This document shows positions 1 through 11,415 of a DNA stretch of 64,000 nt, in pieces. Source of the DNA: Heligmosomoides polygyrus polygyrus (taxonomy: Eukaryota; Nematoda; Chromadorea; Rhabditida; Heligmosomidae). Location: assembly GCA_947396885.1 (NCBI GenBank), contig OX377206.1, forward strand, positions 83,449,960-83,513,959, in the 5' to 3' direction. The translations under genes and the position numbers were made by a program. The notes beneath the pieces are model-generated. The model had not been told where the DNA came from, searched no databases, and saw only the letters and a list, made by a program, of their open reading frames with translations. Position 1 is the stretch's first letter. Each line of letters starts with the position of its first letter.

Positions 1-188
1 TCGCTCCAGACACTCCTTTGAGGATCATAATAGGAGATAGCCTTCTTTTTCAGAAAAGGAATGACAAGTTGACGACGCCACACCTGCAACTGCGATTGAT
101 GGGAAAATGTCGAGAAGCTTAATAGAGAAACTGTTAAAATGACCATAAAGAACCATGTGCCATTAACGACCCTAGTGAAATCTGGTAT

Positions 189-371
189 TAGTAGTTAATT
201 TGGCCTATATGGGGCAAGAAGAGAAGCACTCAGGCCGCATCGAACGGGGCCCGCCACCAAGAAAGGACGTATGTGGTCTGGTCGATGCCCTAATTGGCTG
301 AAGCATGTTCGGTCGGTGCTATGATTGGCTCCTGCTTTTCCACCTCGTCGCGAAGGCTACGTTAACGAATA
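189..371. mobile_element. TIR element family A, copy 1 (MITE-like)
   Basis: A non-coding element of about 183 bp. The left end reads tagtagttaatttggcctat and the right end ctacgttaacgaata, which are imperfect inverted repeats. The interior shares short blocks with the copy at 4.05 kb (ggacgtatgtgg, gccctaattgg, ggtcggtgct), so this is a family and not a chance palindrome. No transposase is present, as expected for a non-autonomous DNA transposon. The superfamily is not assigned. Confidence 0.6.
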
Positions 372-1202
372 GAACCCGAAACCGCATTTCTGCTATTATG
401 AATGCTCAAGTAATGATAGTTAATGCACGTCGGTCGTCAATACCAGCGAAATACGCCACGTATTTTGATCATATCAGTATTGTGCATCATTTTGAAAGTG
501 TAAATCCCCTATTCCATGACTGGAGTGTTTAGGCGATGAACAGACAGATGAAACTGAGCGACTCTGCGGTAATTTGGAGCTTTCAAATCCGCTTGGTGTG
601 CCTATCACCAAACTCAGCACATGAGTTCAGGTGTCACCGACGAGAATCATTCTTGACTGACGATGAATGAAAGTTCGGCGATTACTACTCACTGCGCCAC
701 CTGCACTACTCAAGTCCGCCAATGTCAGTAGTGTCGCTTTGTGAGCTTAATAGACCAGTCCTTTTCTTATGAATCATTCTATGTTAAAATGGTGAAATTT
801 AAAGAAATACTCGACTCACCGTTGTTCCACATGAACCTCCTAGGAATACGTCGTACATAGGATGACATGGCACAGCCTCCTCCGCGTTCATGGCGGGGTT
901 GGCAACACGCGGACGTTCGGCAGGCGGCGGCGGCGGCGGCGTAGTCCTGAAGTTTGGGGAGGAAGTAGAAGACACGTTTGGCCTAACAGCTCAGTGCTGT
1001 CTTGCTTCTTATGAGACAGGCTAGGTAGGGCAAAATAGCATCAACATCAGGAATACACGCCTTACTTGCACTAACCATGTGCTTCACCACTCCTTAAACT
1101 CCTCTCCTTTAAAATCAAAGGGGAAACTATTCCCAGATCCCAGCTTTGGCTTCTCTCTCTGAACGCGGGACTAACCGTTTGGGGAATAGATTTTCAGAGG
1201 TA
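372..1202. other. No supported feature; short (GGC)n run
   Basis: No gene or dispersed repeat is recognised. A (GGC)n trinucleotide run lies at about 921-942. The open frame at 305-532 overlaps a TIR element and resembles no family I recognise. Confidence 0.4.
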
Positions 1203-1398
1203 TTCTTGGTAACGTGAAGGTTCCAGCTGAATTCGGCGGCCATGGATTCCCACACTTGCCATTAAGCTCCATGGAAACACAATCACACATCGAACATGCG
1301 TGTACCGTCGATTCCCTTATTGGCTGACGCATAATTGGTCAGTGCTCTGATTGGCCTCCGATATTCCACCTCCCCATGGAATCCACGTTAATGACTAA
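1203..1398. mobile_element. TIR element family A, copy 2 (degenerate)
   Basis: The right end (tccacgttaatgactaaaac) matches the family A terminus and the left end (ttggtaacgtgaaggttcca) is a diverged inverted partner. The interior retains ttattggctgacgc, ggtcagtgctctgattggc and a ccacctcc block shared with copy 1. The length (~196 bp) fits the other two copies. The left boundary is the weaker one. Confidence 0.45.
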
Positions 1399-1460
1399 AA
1401 CCCAAAATCGTTGGTGACTACAACTCGAAGTCATTAGCAAATACAATCCGGAAAAATAGG

Positions 1461-1555
1461 GCTTTGTAGCAACTAAAATTCGTGCGCCGGACGAGACTTG
1501 AACCTGCTCCCTCTGGTTTTTGGACGGGATGCTTACACCTTCAGACAATCTGTGC
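1461..1555 (-). mobile_element. Second tRNA-like repeat (SINE2), degenerate copy
   Basis: On the minus strand the segment reads ggtgtaagcatcccgtcc, then a B-box-like ggttcaagtctc and a ggcgcacgaattttagttgc tail. All three blocks align in order with the inverted pair at 52.6-52.9 kb. It does not fold into a convincing tRNA cloverleaf by eye, so it is read as a tRNA-derived retroposon remnant and not a tRNA gene. Confidence 0.45.
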
Positions 1556-2090
1556 TTTTGGATTCTATACAACAAAAGCGTGTACATTCAGACTATAGGT
1601 TGGCTATCCTAGTAACGATTCCCAATGTTAGGTTTCAGTGACGAGACACTGGACAGAGATGCTGTGACTGAAGGTTTGTACGATGGTAGTGGCGATACAA
1701 ATCTTCTTAAATTTTATATATTTCCAGCTCATTTTCTGTAGAAAAGTGTAAGGTAAACCAGATCACTTGACTACATGCACGAGAACGGGAGTCACCGTTA
1801 ATGGTGATTCAGAGAAATCATCGCCTAATCACCTAATCATATCGTGCTTCGACATCAGAAATACAAATTGGTCCTAACATCTCCTAATGAGTTTGGAACG
1901 GTGAGCCTTATCCTGTTTCATTAGCTTAACGTCAGAGTTCACCTAAAAATAAATTAATTTCAAGATGGAGTGACGAAAAGATAAAAGTTAAACTGGTGGG
2001 AAAAGGAACCATTCGAATCTTTTGGATAACATTCCATTTTCAATATCTCGCTAGTAGTTCAAAACCTCGTTATAGTGATATGTAATAAAG

Positions 2091-2370
2091 GATAAAAAGG
2101 ATAAAGGACGACGTTACTCAATCCCTTTTAGGATGCGCCACGTGTTCTACTTTTACGGATACGTGGAGGCGATTTGGATGCACATTCGCTCATACAATGA
2201 CTTTCGGTAGCCAGCCGATGAATAAGTCAGCGCTTTATTCCTCCCAGACAGATCTGGTACCAATTCACCGACCCCGGAGGGATGGAGGGCATGGTTGGCC
2301 GCCTACCAGAAACCTGGTATCGGGTGCACGTGACAGCCAGCACTTCCTCGGACTGCGCCACACGCACCCC
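2091..2370 (-). mobile_element. tRNA-derived SINE (SINE1), near full length
   Basis: The top strand shows the 3' heptamer tail (ggataaaaaggataaagg), then the conserved body (ggatgcgccac, ccagccgatgaa, agtcagcgctttat, ctggtaccaattcaccgacc) and the tRNA-like head in reverse (tgcgccacacgcacccc). The B-box region is altered: the usual gggaaatccgaacc is replaced by gcctaccag, so pol III function is doubtful. Confidence 0.85.
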
Positions 2371-2877
2371 ATATGTTTATTGTGATACTACAGAGCTCAA
2401 TATGATTTTTCTAGCTAGAGCTTAAGCGAAATGTGAAGGGAACCTCACTTGCTCAAGCCCTCTGTTAAGTAACCCTAACGCTTTTTCGAAAGTACAAGAA
2501 GTGAATCGAAGTGCGTATTTCATTCCACTGGTGATTAATTCAAGTGAGAAGCACCTGCTCTTAAAAAATGTGAGTACAAGGTTGAAAAAGTTAATTCTCT
2601 TGCCCTTCCATCTACTTTTTAGCGAGCAAGTTTCTAGAAGACCACAGACCGATAACGTGAGGATCGTACACGGATTTTTTTCGGAAACAGGGAAGCTTAT
2701 AATATAAAGCGCTTCTGAAAATCAGGCTAATGCCCATCTTACATGATTGTTTCGAACAGAAAAAAATTCTACTGAAGTCTTAAACACCCTCACACGCGTG
2801 CACCATCAATTCGTTATCGCGCCTAACAACTTCAAATTGTTGTCGTGGTTTCCTGCTATTTGAAGATTCTAAAGATC

Positions 2878-3250
2878 AAGGCTGTCGACGAAGACTACAC
2901 CAAAAAATGGACATCAAATAACGTCATGTCATTCTTTAGAGGGCCTCAAGAATCTACAAAAAAAATGTGTTTTTGAATAATTAGTTTTTGACACTCTGTG
3001 ACCACCGTCGCTGATGATCATCGTACATCCACAATTTAGGACCATATCTTTATAATTTTGAAAATGGCTATTTCTTTTTACGTTTCACAGACTGAAACGT
3101 TTTTATAACTGTGCTTGGAACAAGTGTTTTTTATTGTTCGAAAATTTTTGAAATCAGAGCCTGTCGAAGAGCTACGCTAAACGGGGAATTTTAAAAGAAA
3201 ATATTACTGTCGTTACGTTCGTTAAAGGGTCTCAAGATTCTGTAGAAAAG
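2878..3250. repeat. Two-unit degenerate direct repeat, ~280 bp period
   Basis: Two blocks about 280 bp apart share the order ctgtcga(c/a)gaag...cta then agggcctcaagaatct / agggtctcaagattct followed by A-rich sequence. The units are strongly diverged. No open frame or known family is evident. It could be the remnant of a tandem array or a decayed transposon. Confidence 0.4.
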
Positions 3251-4046
3251 TGATAGGAATTTATAAATATTATATTCTCAAAAATCTAAGTTTCAATACT
3301 AGACTTTATGGAATACGACTTTTTCAGAATAATGTTGTCTACCCACCATTAAGTGGTAAAACATCCATTACAAATTACAAAAAAATCAGAACACGTTGCA
3401 CTAACATCTTTGGCCGCTTCCATAGTCAAAAACGAAATCGTAATAAAAGATGCTTCTATTTTTTGATCAGTCACCACTACACTGAGAGGAATGGAGGAGA
3501 ATTCGGGGACGAAAAACTATGGCGGTCTCACTATTTGCCGAGAGATTAATTGCATAAACATGTTTTCAGTTGCTCCAAGTAGGCGAAAATTTCGAGAAGG
3601 ACGGACGCCGGTTCACAACAGGCACCATGTAGTCAGGATTTCCTATTATATAAACTAAACATAACTCTTGGCTTTGGAACATGCTCGCCTTCCCAACTTT
3701 TCTTCGGCATCATTTTTTCGTTGAAAGCATTCAAAAAATTGGTTAAAATTAAGCAGTTTTTGAAAAGGGAAATGTTTTGTAACAACAAAACCTAACCGAA
3801 AGGAAACAGAACTGCCTACTCAATGTCATTTGGCTACTCACCTAGTAGCTCTGTGCTCCTCGTTCGTGTCAGGTGCCCGCTTCGTTCCCCATTTGGCCTC
3901 TTTGAAACGAGCCATCACATTTCGTGTTCTTCCTTCATTCCGATCACTGAAATTCTCCGTAGTTAATGCGGAAAGCACTTCTCGCTCCAGATACCATGTC
4001 TAACGACACTAAACGTTTTGCATGACACCAAGCCAGGTCTTGATGC
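3251..4046. other. No supported feature
   Basis: The sequence is AT-rich. A 99-codon open frame at 3250-3549 has no recognisable domain and a composition like the surrounding non-coding DNA. No repeats are recognised. Confidence 0.4.
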
Positions 4047-4241
4047 TAGTCGCTAATGTGGCCTACATGGGGACGGAAGACGCACCACCCCAATCACACC
4101 GCAGCGAATGGACGTGTCAACCAGAACGGACATGTATGGTTCGTGCCCTGATTAAAGAGCAAACAGGTCGGTCTGCAATCTGAATGGTCCTGATCGAATG
4201 GGGCACATTCTCACCTACTATGTAGGCCACATTAACGACTA
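4047..4241. mobile_element. TIR element family A, copy 3 (best termini)
   Basis: The terminal inverted repeats are about 22 bp and nearly perfect: the left end is tagtcgctaatgtggcctac and the right end reverse-complements to tagtcgttaatgtggcctac. The interior (agaacggacatgtatgg, ggtcggtctgcaat) matches copy 1. It is a non-coding MITE-like element of 195 bp. The target-site duplication is not clear. Confidence 0.65.
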
Positions 4242-4330
4242 ATCCACCATTTTTTTAATGCAATTCAATTTTCGAGCTGATTTCCATTAAACTTTACTGA
4301 ACTGGTTCAGTAGCCTAAACAAGAAGGAGG

Positions 4331-4358
4331 AATTAACGCATGGGTCCATGCGTTAATT
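4331..4358. repeat. Short perfect inverted repeat
   Basis: Thirteen-base arms (aattaacgcatgg / ccatgcgttaatt) are separated by two bases, giving a 28-bp palindrome. It lies outside any recognised element and its function is unknown. Confidence 0.8.
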
Positions 4359-5337
4359 GAGACATTTCATCGTTGGGACAGTTTGAATGCAATTTATTCT
4401 ATGCGATGAATTATGATGACTAGATGATGGTTAAGCGAATGCTTTTTCCTCCCAGATTCCATACAAGGGAAGGCTTATATGGCCTAGGTGGTACCCGAAC
4501 ATTATAATCGATTCGGGACACATGCAAGAAGCGTACGTACATACGTCGAGTGCACTTGACGCACCCAAATTTGCAGAACAGGAAATTGAATCAGGACCAA
4601 TATAACATGAAGAAAACTATTTATTAAATAACTAAGCAAGCCGTTCGTATTCTTCCTAATTTTACTACTACATTTTATCCCTATTTTTCTTACATTTAGG
4701 CTAGTGTGAGCCGCTCTGCTGATTTGGCTCAATCATCAACATTCTCTTCCGGGTCATTCGATAGAAAGAAATGGTCAGACCAAGAGTCGGGCAAGTACGA
4801 TTGAAGCACGCCCGAAGAGATTATTTAAGCCGAAGCTGTAAAGCGGCAAACGAAGAGCACACGTAGTAAAACCCTCAGGCTTCGGTTAAAAAATAGGTCA
4901 ATGCTCTCTAGAGCTGTGAAGCTATAAATTCTGCGAGGCGATTAATGCCAGTGGCAGATCTCGATCGAAGACCTGCGCTCCAAAATGAGGCAGGATTTCG
5001 CTGAAACGGCACCGACTAGAATCCATTGTTTTCAATGGGACTCGAAAGTAAAAGACGATTTTTTGCTGGCTTCGCAACGTGTCAGAAAGCATTCTTTCAC
5101 GCCAATTCAAACTCCAACAACCGTTTCTTTTTGAGCTAGAGCCCGAGAGCCTAGAACCGGAAGGCTGCGCATGAAAAAGCGGTTCCGTTGGTAGCAGGAC
5201 GTGGTGCAGATGAATGACTACGTTCCTCAAAAATTTATACAGCGAGCGACCCCTTGAGAGCTGAAAAATGTCAAAAGATGAGGTCTGGACAAAGAAGCAG
5301 TTCAAAGGTTTTATTATCAGTAGGACAAAGGTATGAA

Positions 5338-5510
5338 GATAGGCGTCGTTCGTAAACTTTGTGTGATGTGACACGCACCTTACATCTTTGAAATGTCGTG
5401 GAGGCAATCCATATGCTCATCTGAATTCTGCGATGGTCGCAGTAGCCAACTAACAGGCAAGTAGGATGTTTGCCCTTCCCGGACACATCTTGCTCAGACT
5501 CACTGACTAC
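5338..5510 (-). mobile_element. SINE1, degenerate internal fragment
   Basis: Collinear with the SINE1 body in reverse: cgttcgtaaactttgtgtgatg, atgtcgtggaggc, cagtagccaac, gcccttcccggacacatc. The tRNA-like head and the tail are missing or too diverged to see. Two longish minus-strand open frames here (4922-5407 and 5271-5699) run through this repeat and are not taken as genes. Confidence 0.6.
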
Positions 5511-5657
5511 AGAGTCATGGAAGACTTCGTTGCTCAGTATGGGACCAGAACTGTGAAGCAATTCAAGTTCAAGGTGACATTCTGCAGCTCGTTCAACTGA
5601 GCTATGTGAGTCTTCGTACAGCAAAATTAATTTGAATAAGAAGAAGCGGTTCACATC

Positions 5658-5827
5658 GCGAATATGGAGAGCATTGAGAGGCTGAAGCACAGCAGCCAAT
5701 CAGAGCAACCGAACACGCGCCAGCCAATCAGGTTACCGAACGGCCACTTTCTTTTTGGCTGACAGACCCATTCGATGAGGTCTGGTTGGCTGACACGTCC
5801 CCATCTCCCAATGTTGCCCATATTCGC
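5658..5827. mobile_element. TIR element family B, copy 1
   Basis: The left end gcgaatatggagagcattga and the right end (reverse complement gcgaatatgggcaacattgg) are imperfect TIRs of over 20 bp. The interior has several ccaatca/ttggctg blocks. It is non-coding, about 170 bp, and shares termini with the copies at 15.8 and 21.0 kb. Confidence 0.65.
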
Positions 5828-5995
5828 ACTAGGACCGTTCGCTTAATTTGAGCTCAAAGGTGCAAACCAGCGTGAATTCTGCAGTATGTGTATAGTTGAG
5901 CAGCAATTAGAATCAATGCAGAAGAAGTTGGGTTATTTTGTTAAAATAGGCCTCAATCGAGGTGAGGCGTTGTAGATGAGTTGAAGCGCTAGTTT

Positions 5996-6135
5996 TAAGG
6001 GCTAAGAAAGAAAAAGAAAATGAGAACGAGAACCAGAGGGATTGGGAGAACGGGAAGGTGAACATGATGTTGTCGAAAATGAAGAGGGATGAAGAGTTTA
6101 AGAAAGACAAGAAGGTGGCAAGAAGGAATGGTTCC
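5996..6135. repeat. Purine-rich tract
   Basis: About 140 bases are strongly biased to A and G on the top strand (agaaagaaaaagaaaatg and similar), giving a spurious F/S/L-rich reading frame on the minus strand. It is a low-complexity sequence, and no gene is inferred. Confidence 0.7.
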
Positions 6136-7174
6136 AATCGTCGCGTCTAGTACAATGTAGATTCTCAAGTCAACGAATACAGGAAGCCCAGCTACAAGAA
6201 GATCATCTAAGTACTACCACGTGCCGATTTTCAACGGCTTAGAATGATCGTTGACAACACGATGTGCTGTGCACGTGTTCGTCTGGCAAACATCGGGATT
6301 CTGGCTCAGATCCACTCGTCTGAGGTTTCTTGTTTGTTGACACATCATCAATCCAGTGCTATTGATTCCATGCCATTACACTGTTGTACGTCGTTACGAA
6401 CCCTTCTTCTTCACACGACGTCGCTTTCAGTAGAAGAAGAAAGCGTCTTCCGTTATCAGTTTTCACACATGCACGTAGCTGTAGACGTAGCTGTAGCGTG
6501 ACGGCAGTGACTGTTGCATACAACAAACATCACGATGGATGGGACGCGTCACTCCAGATGATGAGTGCTTGAAAACACTGAATTAGCCGTCAGGTGCGGC
6601 AGAGGGCTGGCGAATCGGTCCCTTTCCTGGTGTGTATGCCGTGATTCACACAGTTCCATAGATTCGGGACGACGAGGACTGTTGTACCCAGCACCAGCTG
6701 ACGTTTGCGCATGGAAGGAACAATGACGGAAGTTCCAGGAAGGGGGAGCCCTGCTGCCGCTGACGAAACTTCCGGTAAGCTCCACGCGTCAAGTACTCTC
6801 GAAAATGAACGTACATGGAAATGAAATGAACCTAAGCAGGTGAAATAAATACTACGACGAAATTTTGAATTCGGCTTGCATTCCCAGACGATTTCTAAAA
6901 TTGAGGGCGGGAACAGGGAGAACGGATCATTCCGAGGGCTTATCCCATCTTATATACTGCGTATAGCTCCAGGAAACCATCGCGAAAATTGTTGCTAAGC
7001 AGGCACAGATCTCATTTTTTAGGGGCTTTGCACAACCAACTTCCAAAAGAACTTCAGAATTTTGAGGAAACGCTGCTGAATACAGTGAGATCTTTGGGCG
7101 GGGAAAATCCCCTTCATTTTCCCTTCCACTGCAGTGCAAACAAATCGAAAACTAAGGAAAGCAGTTGTGACAGT
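6136..7174. other. No supported feature
   Basis: Several short overlapping open frames on both strands occur here (for example 6244-6501, 6549-6785 and 6927-7139), but none has a recognisable domain or convincing splice context, and no dispersed repeat was identified. Confidence 0.35.
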
Positions 7175-7390
7175 GGGTGCACGTAGCGCAGTCGGAGGTG
7201 GCGCCCTGACTCGGTTCAGGATTCAGGATCTTCCACCTGGGTAATTATCAATCTTTAAGAGGTAAAGATAAGGCTAGCTGCCACATGTCATTCTATATAT
7301 GTAGGTCACGCATTACAGTTGCCTCCAGGATATTCCGCAGAAGCAGAGTGTGTGGCGCATCAGACAATGCGAATCATTGACGACATTGGC
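7175..7390 (+). mobile_element. SINE1, degenerate copy
   Basis: The head is clear (gggtgcacgtagcgcagtcgg, A-box region), followed by a shortened body ending in agcagagtgtgtggcgcatc, the 3' domain signature. A middle segment is deleted and the tail is eroded. Confidence 0.7.
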
Positions 7391-7638
7391 CTTTTTGAAT
7401 TTGTACAGGATGCCCTAGAAAAATGTTGAAGCTCTTTGATACACCGTCCTTGTGGTCGAAGCCACGAAGCCTTACTTTGAGGAGTATAGAAGCTTTTAAA
7501 ATTTTTAAAAAATTACACCATGTTATCGTTGATGCTGCGTCGTGAATTTCAGTACACTATGTCGTTTAAATAATTGTGGATGAAGTGGCGCTAGGCAGTG
7601 CATGACTCCACGATTTTTTCTCCTGTCTTGTCGTATTG

Positions 7639-7935
7639 GATGCGTTTATATAGCGCACTCGGAGGAGGTGACGGCTGTAGCGTGCACCGTACACCATTCC
7701 TGGTTCGGATTCCTCGCCTAGGCCAAACAATCCTTCCATCCTGCCGGGGTTGGTGAATTGGTACCAAACATGTCTGGAAAGGATAAATTGCTGACTTGTT
7801 CATCGGTTGGTCACCGCAAGTCATTGGATGGCCTTCCACTCATTCAAATCGCCTCCATGACATCCCGTAGAACTAGACTTCGTGGCGCATCCCAAAAAGC
7901 ATTGGGTAGCGCCGCCCTATACGATTGTCCTTATC
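7639..7935 (+). mobile_element. SINE1, full length
   Basis: A complete copy with A-box-like tagcgcactcgg, B-box-like ggttcggattcc, the body (gaattggtaccaaacatgtc, tgacttgttcatcgg) and the 3' domain gtggcgcatcccaaaaagc, ending in ttatcc. The flanks carry an 8-bp direct repeat cttgtcgt (7627-7634 and 7936-7943), a probable target-site duplication. It is followed 60 bp on by an inverted copy. Confidence 0.88.
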
Positions 7936-7995
7936 CTTGTCGTTGTTTCATTTTTATGCGTAATCTCGATCATTTAAATTTCGCCTCGCTCTTCA

Positions 7996-8290
7996 TAAAC
8001 GATAAGGATAAAAGACGGCGTTACTCAATCCCTTTTGGGATGCGCCACGCATTTTACTTCTACGGGATGTCGTGGAGGCGACTTGAATGCGTATTTGGCC
8101 ATACAATAACTTGCGGTGGCCAGCCGATGAACAAGTCAGCGCTTTATCCTTCCCAGACAAGTCTGGTACCAAGTCACCGACCCCGGAGGATTGGAAGGCT
8201 TGGTTGGCCTGGGCGGGAAATCCGCACCAGGAACCTGGTATCGGGTGTAGACGACAGTCGGCGCCTCCTCCGACTGCGCTACACGCGCCC
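7996..8290 (-). mobile_element. SINE1, full length, inverted partner
   Basis: A near-consensus copy in reverse, from the tail (gataaggataaaagacggcg) to the head (ctgcgctacacgcgccc). An 11-bp flanking repeat, ctcgctcttca / ctcgcttttca (7985-7995 and 8291-8301, one mismatch), supports retroposition. With the upstream plus-strand copy it forms an inverted pair that could fold into a long hairpin RNA if co-transcribed. Confidence 0.9.
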
Positions 8291-8420
8291 CTCGCTTTTC
8301 ACTCTTCATTATTTATTCATTTAGAAAGATGGAAAAAGCTAATGTTTGACCATGCAACGTAAATTCCGTTAGTCTAGGCTTTTCCCGAAAGAAGACCAAG
8401 GATGGTTCAAGCTTTAATTA

Positions 8421-8470
8421 AGTCCGGGAAGCATACGACAGCCGGCGCGCCTCCTTCGACTGTGCTACCA
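8421..8470 (-). mobile_element. SINE1 head fragment
   Basis: About 50 bp matching only the tRNA-like head in reverse (acgacagccggcgcgcctcc, cgactgtgctacca). The rest of the element is missing. Confidence 0.5.
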
Positions 8471-8702
8471 CTCTGAACCATTTTTTATTTCTTCTCTCTT
8501 GCGAAGTTTTTCGCTTCGACACAAATGTCAAAGTGTCTGTTTGGCTAAAGTATTTAGATTTTTTTGATCGTTCAAGCACTGTAAACACCCCATAGAGAGT
8601 CACCCTGTATTTTATGGCCTATACATATGAGTATTATTATTTTTCTTTATTTGAAGATTTATAGACTACACTCGCATTTGTAGTAAGCTTGCATAATGAC
8701 GG

Positions 8703-8951
8703 ATGCTCTCATATAGTTGTGCATAAATATTTATTTATAAATATTTGAACATTCGAATTCGAATAATTCTATTTGAAACCGAATACACGTAATCGAATTT
8801 TAGAAAAATCGCGATTTTTGAATGTACTCGAATTCGAATGTTCGAAAATCGTCGCTATTCGAATATATTCAATAACATAACATAATTACCTACATAAATA
8901 AATATTCGGTAGTTCGAAATTTTTGGGAAGGCACAACTATATGCTCTCATA
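8703..8951. mobile_element. AT-rich TIR element with TTCGAA motifs
   Basis: The ends are the inverted pair atagttgtgc (8713) and gcacaactat (8931), and the element is bordered by the direct repeat atgctctcata (8703-8713 and 8941-8951). The borders overlap, so the target duplication is 6-11 bp. The interior is a series of gaattcgaat-type palindromic words. It is non-coding and MITE-like. The superfamily is uncertain; a hAT-type duplication length is one option. Confidence 0.6.
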
Positions 8952-10081
8952 GAAAAACTTTAACAGCAACTAGTAGCCAAGTTGCAATCATGCATTTAAA
9001 ACGTTCCGGTAACATCCGTAAGTAGAGTGACGTGACTTAATCAACGAGTCTGATGAGCTACATAGAGTATAAGCGAATCAGGAAGTCGTCATTACTCCGT
9101 GCACTTCAGTGCGTTCGCGAGAATCGGAGCGGCATTTCAGGGAGGGTGATGCTGCACACCAGAATCGTGGATGGTGCGACACATAGTGCAAGCGGTGCGT
9201 GACAGCTTGTGATTCCTTCCAAGTAAGCCGAATGTGGAATGGGACACGCAGTTTATCAAGTGCATGTCCATCAGCGTTAGACTGATGTCACTATTTGGCC
9301 GGAGACTGCATAAATGCAACGCTGAAGAAAACGTCGTACTGAGAAGAAGCCAGAGAACAATACGCCCCTGGCCTTCTGATAAATGAATCGAATCAAAAAG
9401 CGCCGACGGATGGCGTCATCGCTAGTGTTCATTTTTGCACTTTCAGCATAAGCCAGTCGTATTCAGCTGATTCTAATCACATCTCCAGAAAAAGTCGCAG
9501 CTCCAAAATGCGAATTATTCGCTGCTGTTTCGCATGGAAGCCAGAACTTTTGCTCAGCTGCACTTGGGACATAACTCGGTCTACAATACACTGCCGGTGT
9601 CTCCGAATAAATAGAGAAAACCTCCACCTCGGCACATTTTGACGTCACTTCCACAATGAAGTGTTCCCCAGAGCGTTATGAGTACTTCCAGTATTTTTCT
9701 CAGAGCTGGTGGTCTCTTCTCACGTCGGGTTAGATAAATTTCCCGGAACATTCGGCCTTCACTAGCGCCTTGGGCACACGAATATCATGTTCCAAGGTAA
9801 AGACGATCACGAGTGAAGCAACCAAGGTTTACCTTCTAGAAAGTAAGCTAGAAACTGACTCAAATTCATCTTATCCAAAGCTGCTGCTGAAAATTGGAAT
9901 TTCCACTGTTACAGGGCCTCGAGAAACAATGTTATCGAAATAATGATTTTAAGGTTTAGGAGAATGGAATGTTTAGAAGAGTGACCAACTTTTTTTCAAA
10001 AAATATCTTGTACCAATTGAGAGCAGTTCTGTTCTTAATTTTAAAAAAAGAAAACGGTATTTTTCAATAATCGCAAGTCAT
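8952..10081. other. No supported feature
   Basis: No gene or recognised repeat. Short open frames at 9137-9319 and 9463-9654 are not supported by any motif. Confidence 0.35.
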
Positions 10082-10131
10082 GATCGAGACTTCGATTCCG
10101 ATGCTCGATCGAGACTTCGATTCTGATGCTC
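10082..10131. repeat. 25-bp tandem duplication
   Basis: Two adjacent copies of gatcgagacttcgattcc + gatgctc, differing at one base. Confidence 0.85.
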
Positions 10132-10343
10132 CAGACACTCGGACCCTGCTGCTCAAACACACGTAGAAACCGCTTGAAGCAAAAGTGGAAAAGAGTGACA
10201 GAACGTGATGGCGATTACTTCGTTTCTTGGTGTGTTTCGCTTTTTTTGTAAAACTAAAAAAAGTGTGGTGTCTTGAAAATGGCGAGAACTTCTGTAACAA
10301 TCGAATACTTGGCGAAACAACCTAATACTTTGTTGCGCAGTTT

Positions 10344-10602
10344 GGGCATGTGTACCGCAGTCAGATGACGAGCCGACTCTCAATTGCACCCGATACCAGG
10401 TTCATGGTTCATATTTCCCACATGGGCTAACCAAGCCTTCCATCCCTTCTGGGTCGGTCAATTGGAATGAGGCTGGTCTGGTAAGGATGAAGCACTAACT
10501 TCTTCATCGACTGGCGTACGCATTCATTTTTTCCACAACATCCCTAGAAGTAGAATGCAGGTCGCATTCCAAAAAGGATTGCGTAGCCGTTCTTTATTCT
10601 TC
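10344..10602 (+). mobile_element. SINE1, degenerate copy
   Basis: The head is diverged (gggcatgtgtaccgcagtca) but the B-box region (aggttcatggttcatatttc), the ccaaccaagccttccatccc-like body and the 3' domain (agaagtagaatgcaggtcgc) are in order. The A box is damaged. Confidence 0.75.
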
Positions 10603-11123
10603 TATCCGTTAACGAGTAAATTATTACGCAAGCATACAGACTTCCACAGATGATTTCTGCACTAATTGTTGCATGAAAGGACGAAAACAGAGCTGCAAGT
10701 TACTGAGAACGTCTTCGTTCCCTGATTCACCTGTGCTCTTCACTGAGAGCTCGTTAGCGAGTATTGACATCTAATTGGAGAATGCAAATACTGTTTGGTT
10801 TAGATGATACTTCATCTAGGTAACACGGCGCCATGGAACGCTGCAGGAATCTTAAAAGGCGCTAGGGCTGGTGGAAACGCGAAAACATCAGCGGTAATGT
10901 TAATTCGTTGCAAATGTCATTGCGATTATATGGCACGGAAAGTCGCAGTTAACCTTTCTTCTTCTAAGCAGGGTGCTGGAAACACGTCACCGAAACCTAA
11001 GCTCTGATTACATTGCCTACGTCCCACGTGTGAAGAAGCTTTGAGAGGATGAACTGGAAACCCACTGAAGCGCACTCAACTGTGCAGTGTGCCTTTTCAT
11101 TCGACCATCAGAGACCATCGAAT

Positions 11124-11415
11124 GATAAAACGATAAACGACGGAGTTACTCAATCCCTTTTGGAATGCGCCACGCATTCTACTTCTACGGGATGTCGTGG
11201 AGGCGATTTGAATGCGTATTTGGCCATACAATGACTTGGAGTGGCCAGCCGATGAACACGTCAGCGCATTGTCCTTCCCAGACAAGTCTGGTACCAATTC
11301 ACCGACCCCGGAGGGATGGAAGGCTTGGTTGGCTTGAGCGGGAAATCCGAACCAGGAACCTGGTATCGGGTACAGACGATAGTCGGCACCTCCTCCGACT
11401 GCGCTACACGCGCCC
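11124..11415 (-). mobile_element. SINE1, full length with 14-bp TSD
   Basis: A near-consensus copy. The flanks agagaccatcgaat (11110-11123) and agagaccatcaaat (11417-11430) match at 13 of 14 positions and define the insertion precisely. The tail reads gataaaacgataaacgacgg on the top strand. The head retains intact A and B boxes. This is one of the copies that best fixes the element length at about 292 bp. Confidence 0.93.

Noticed and set aside
3250..3549. 99-codon open frame as a gene
   Set aside because: No recognisable domain, AT-rich composition like its surroundings, no supporting signals.
4922..5699. Two long overlapping minus-strand frames (161 and 142 codons)
   Set aside because: Both run through a degenerate SINE (5338-5510); the shared stretch is repeat translation and the rest has no family motif.
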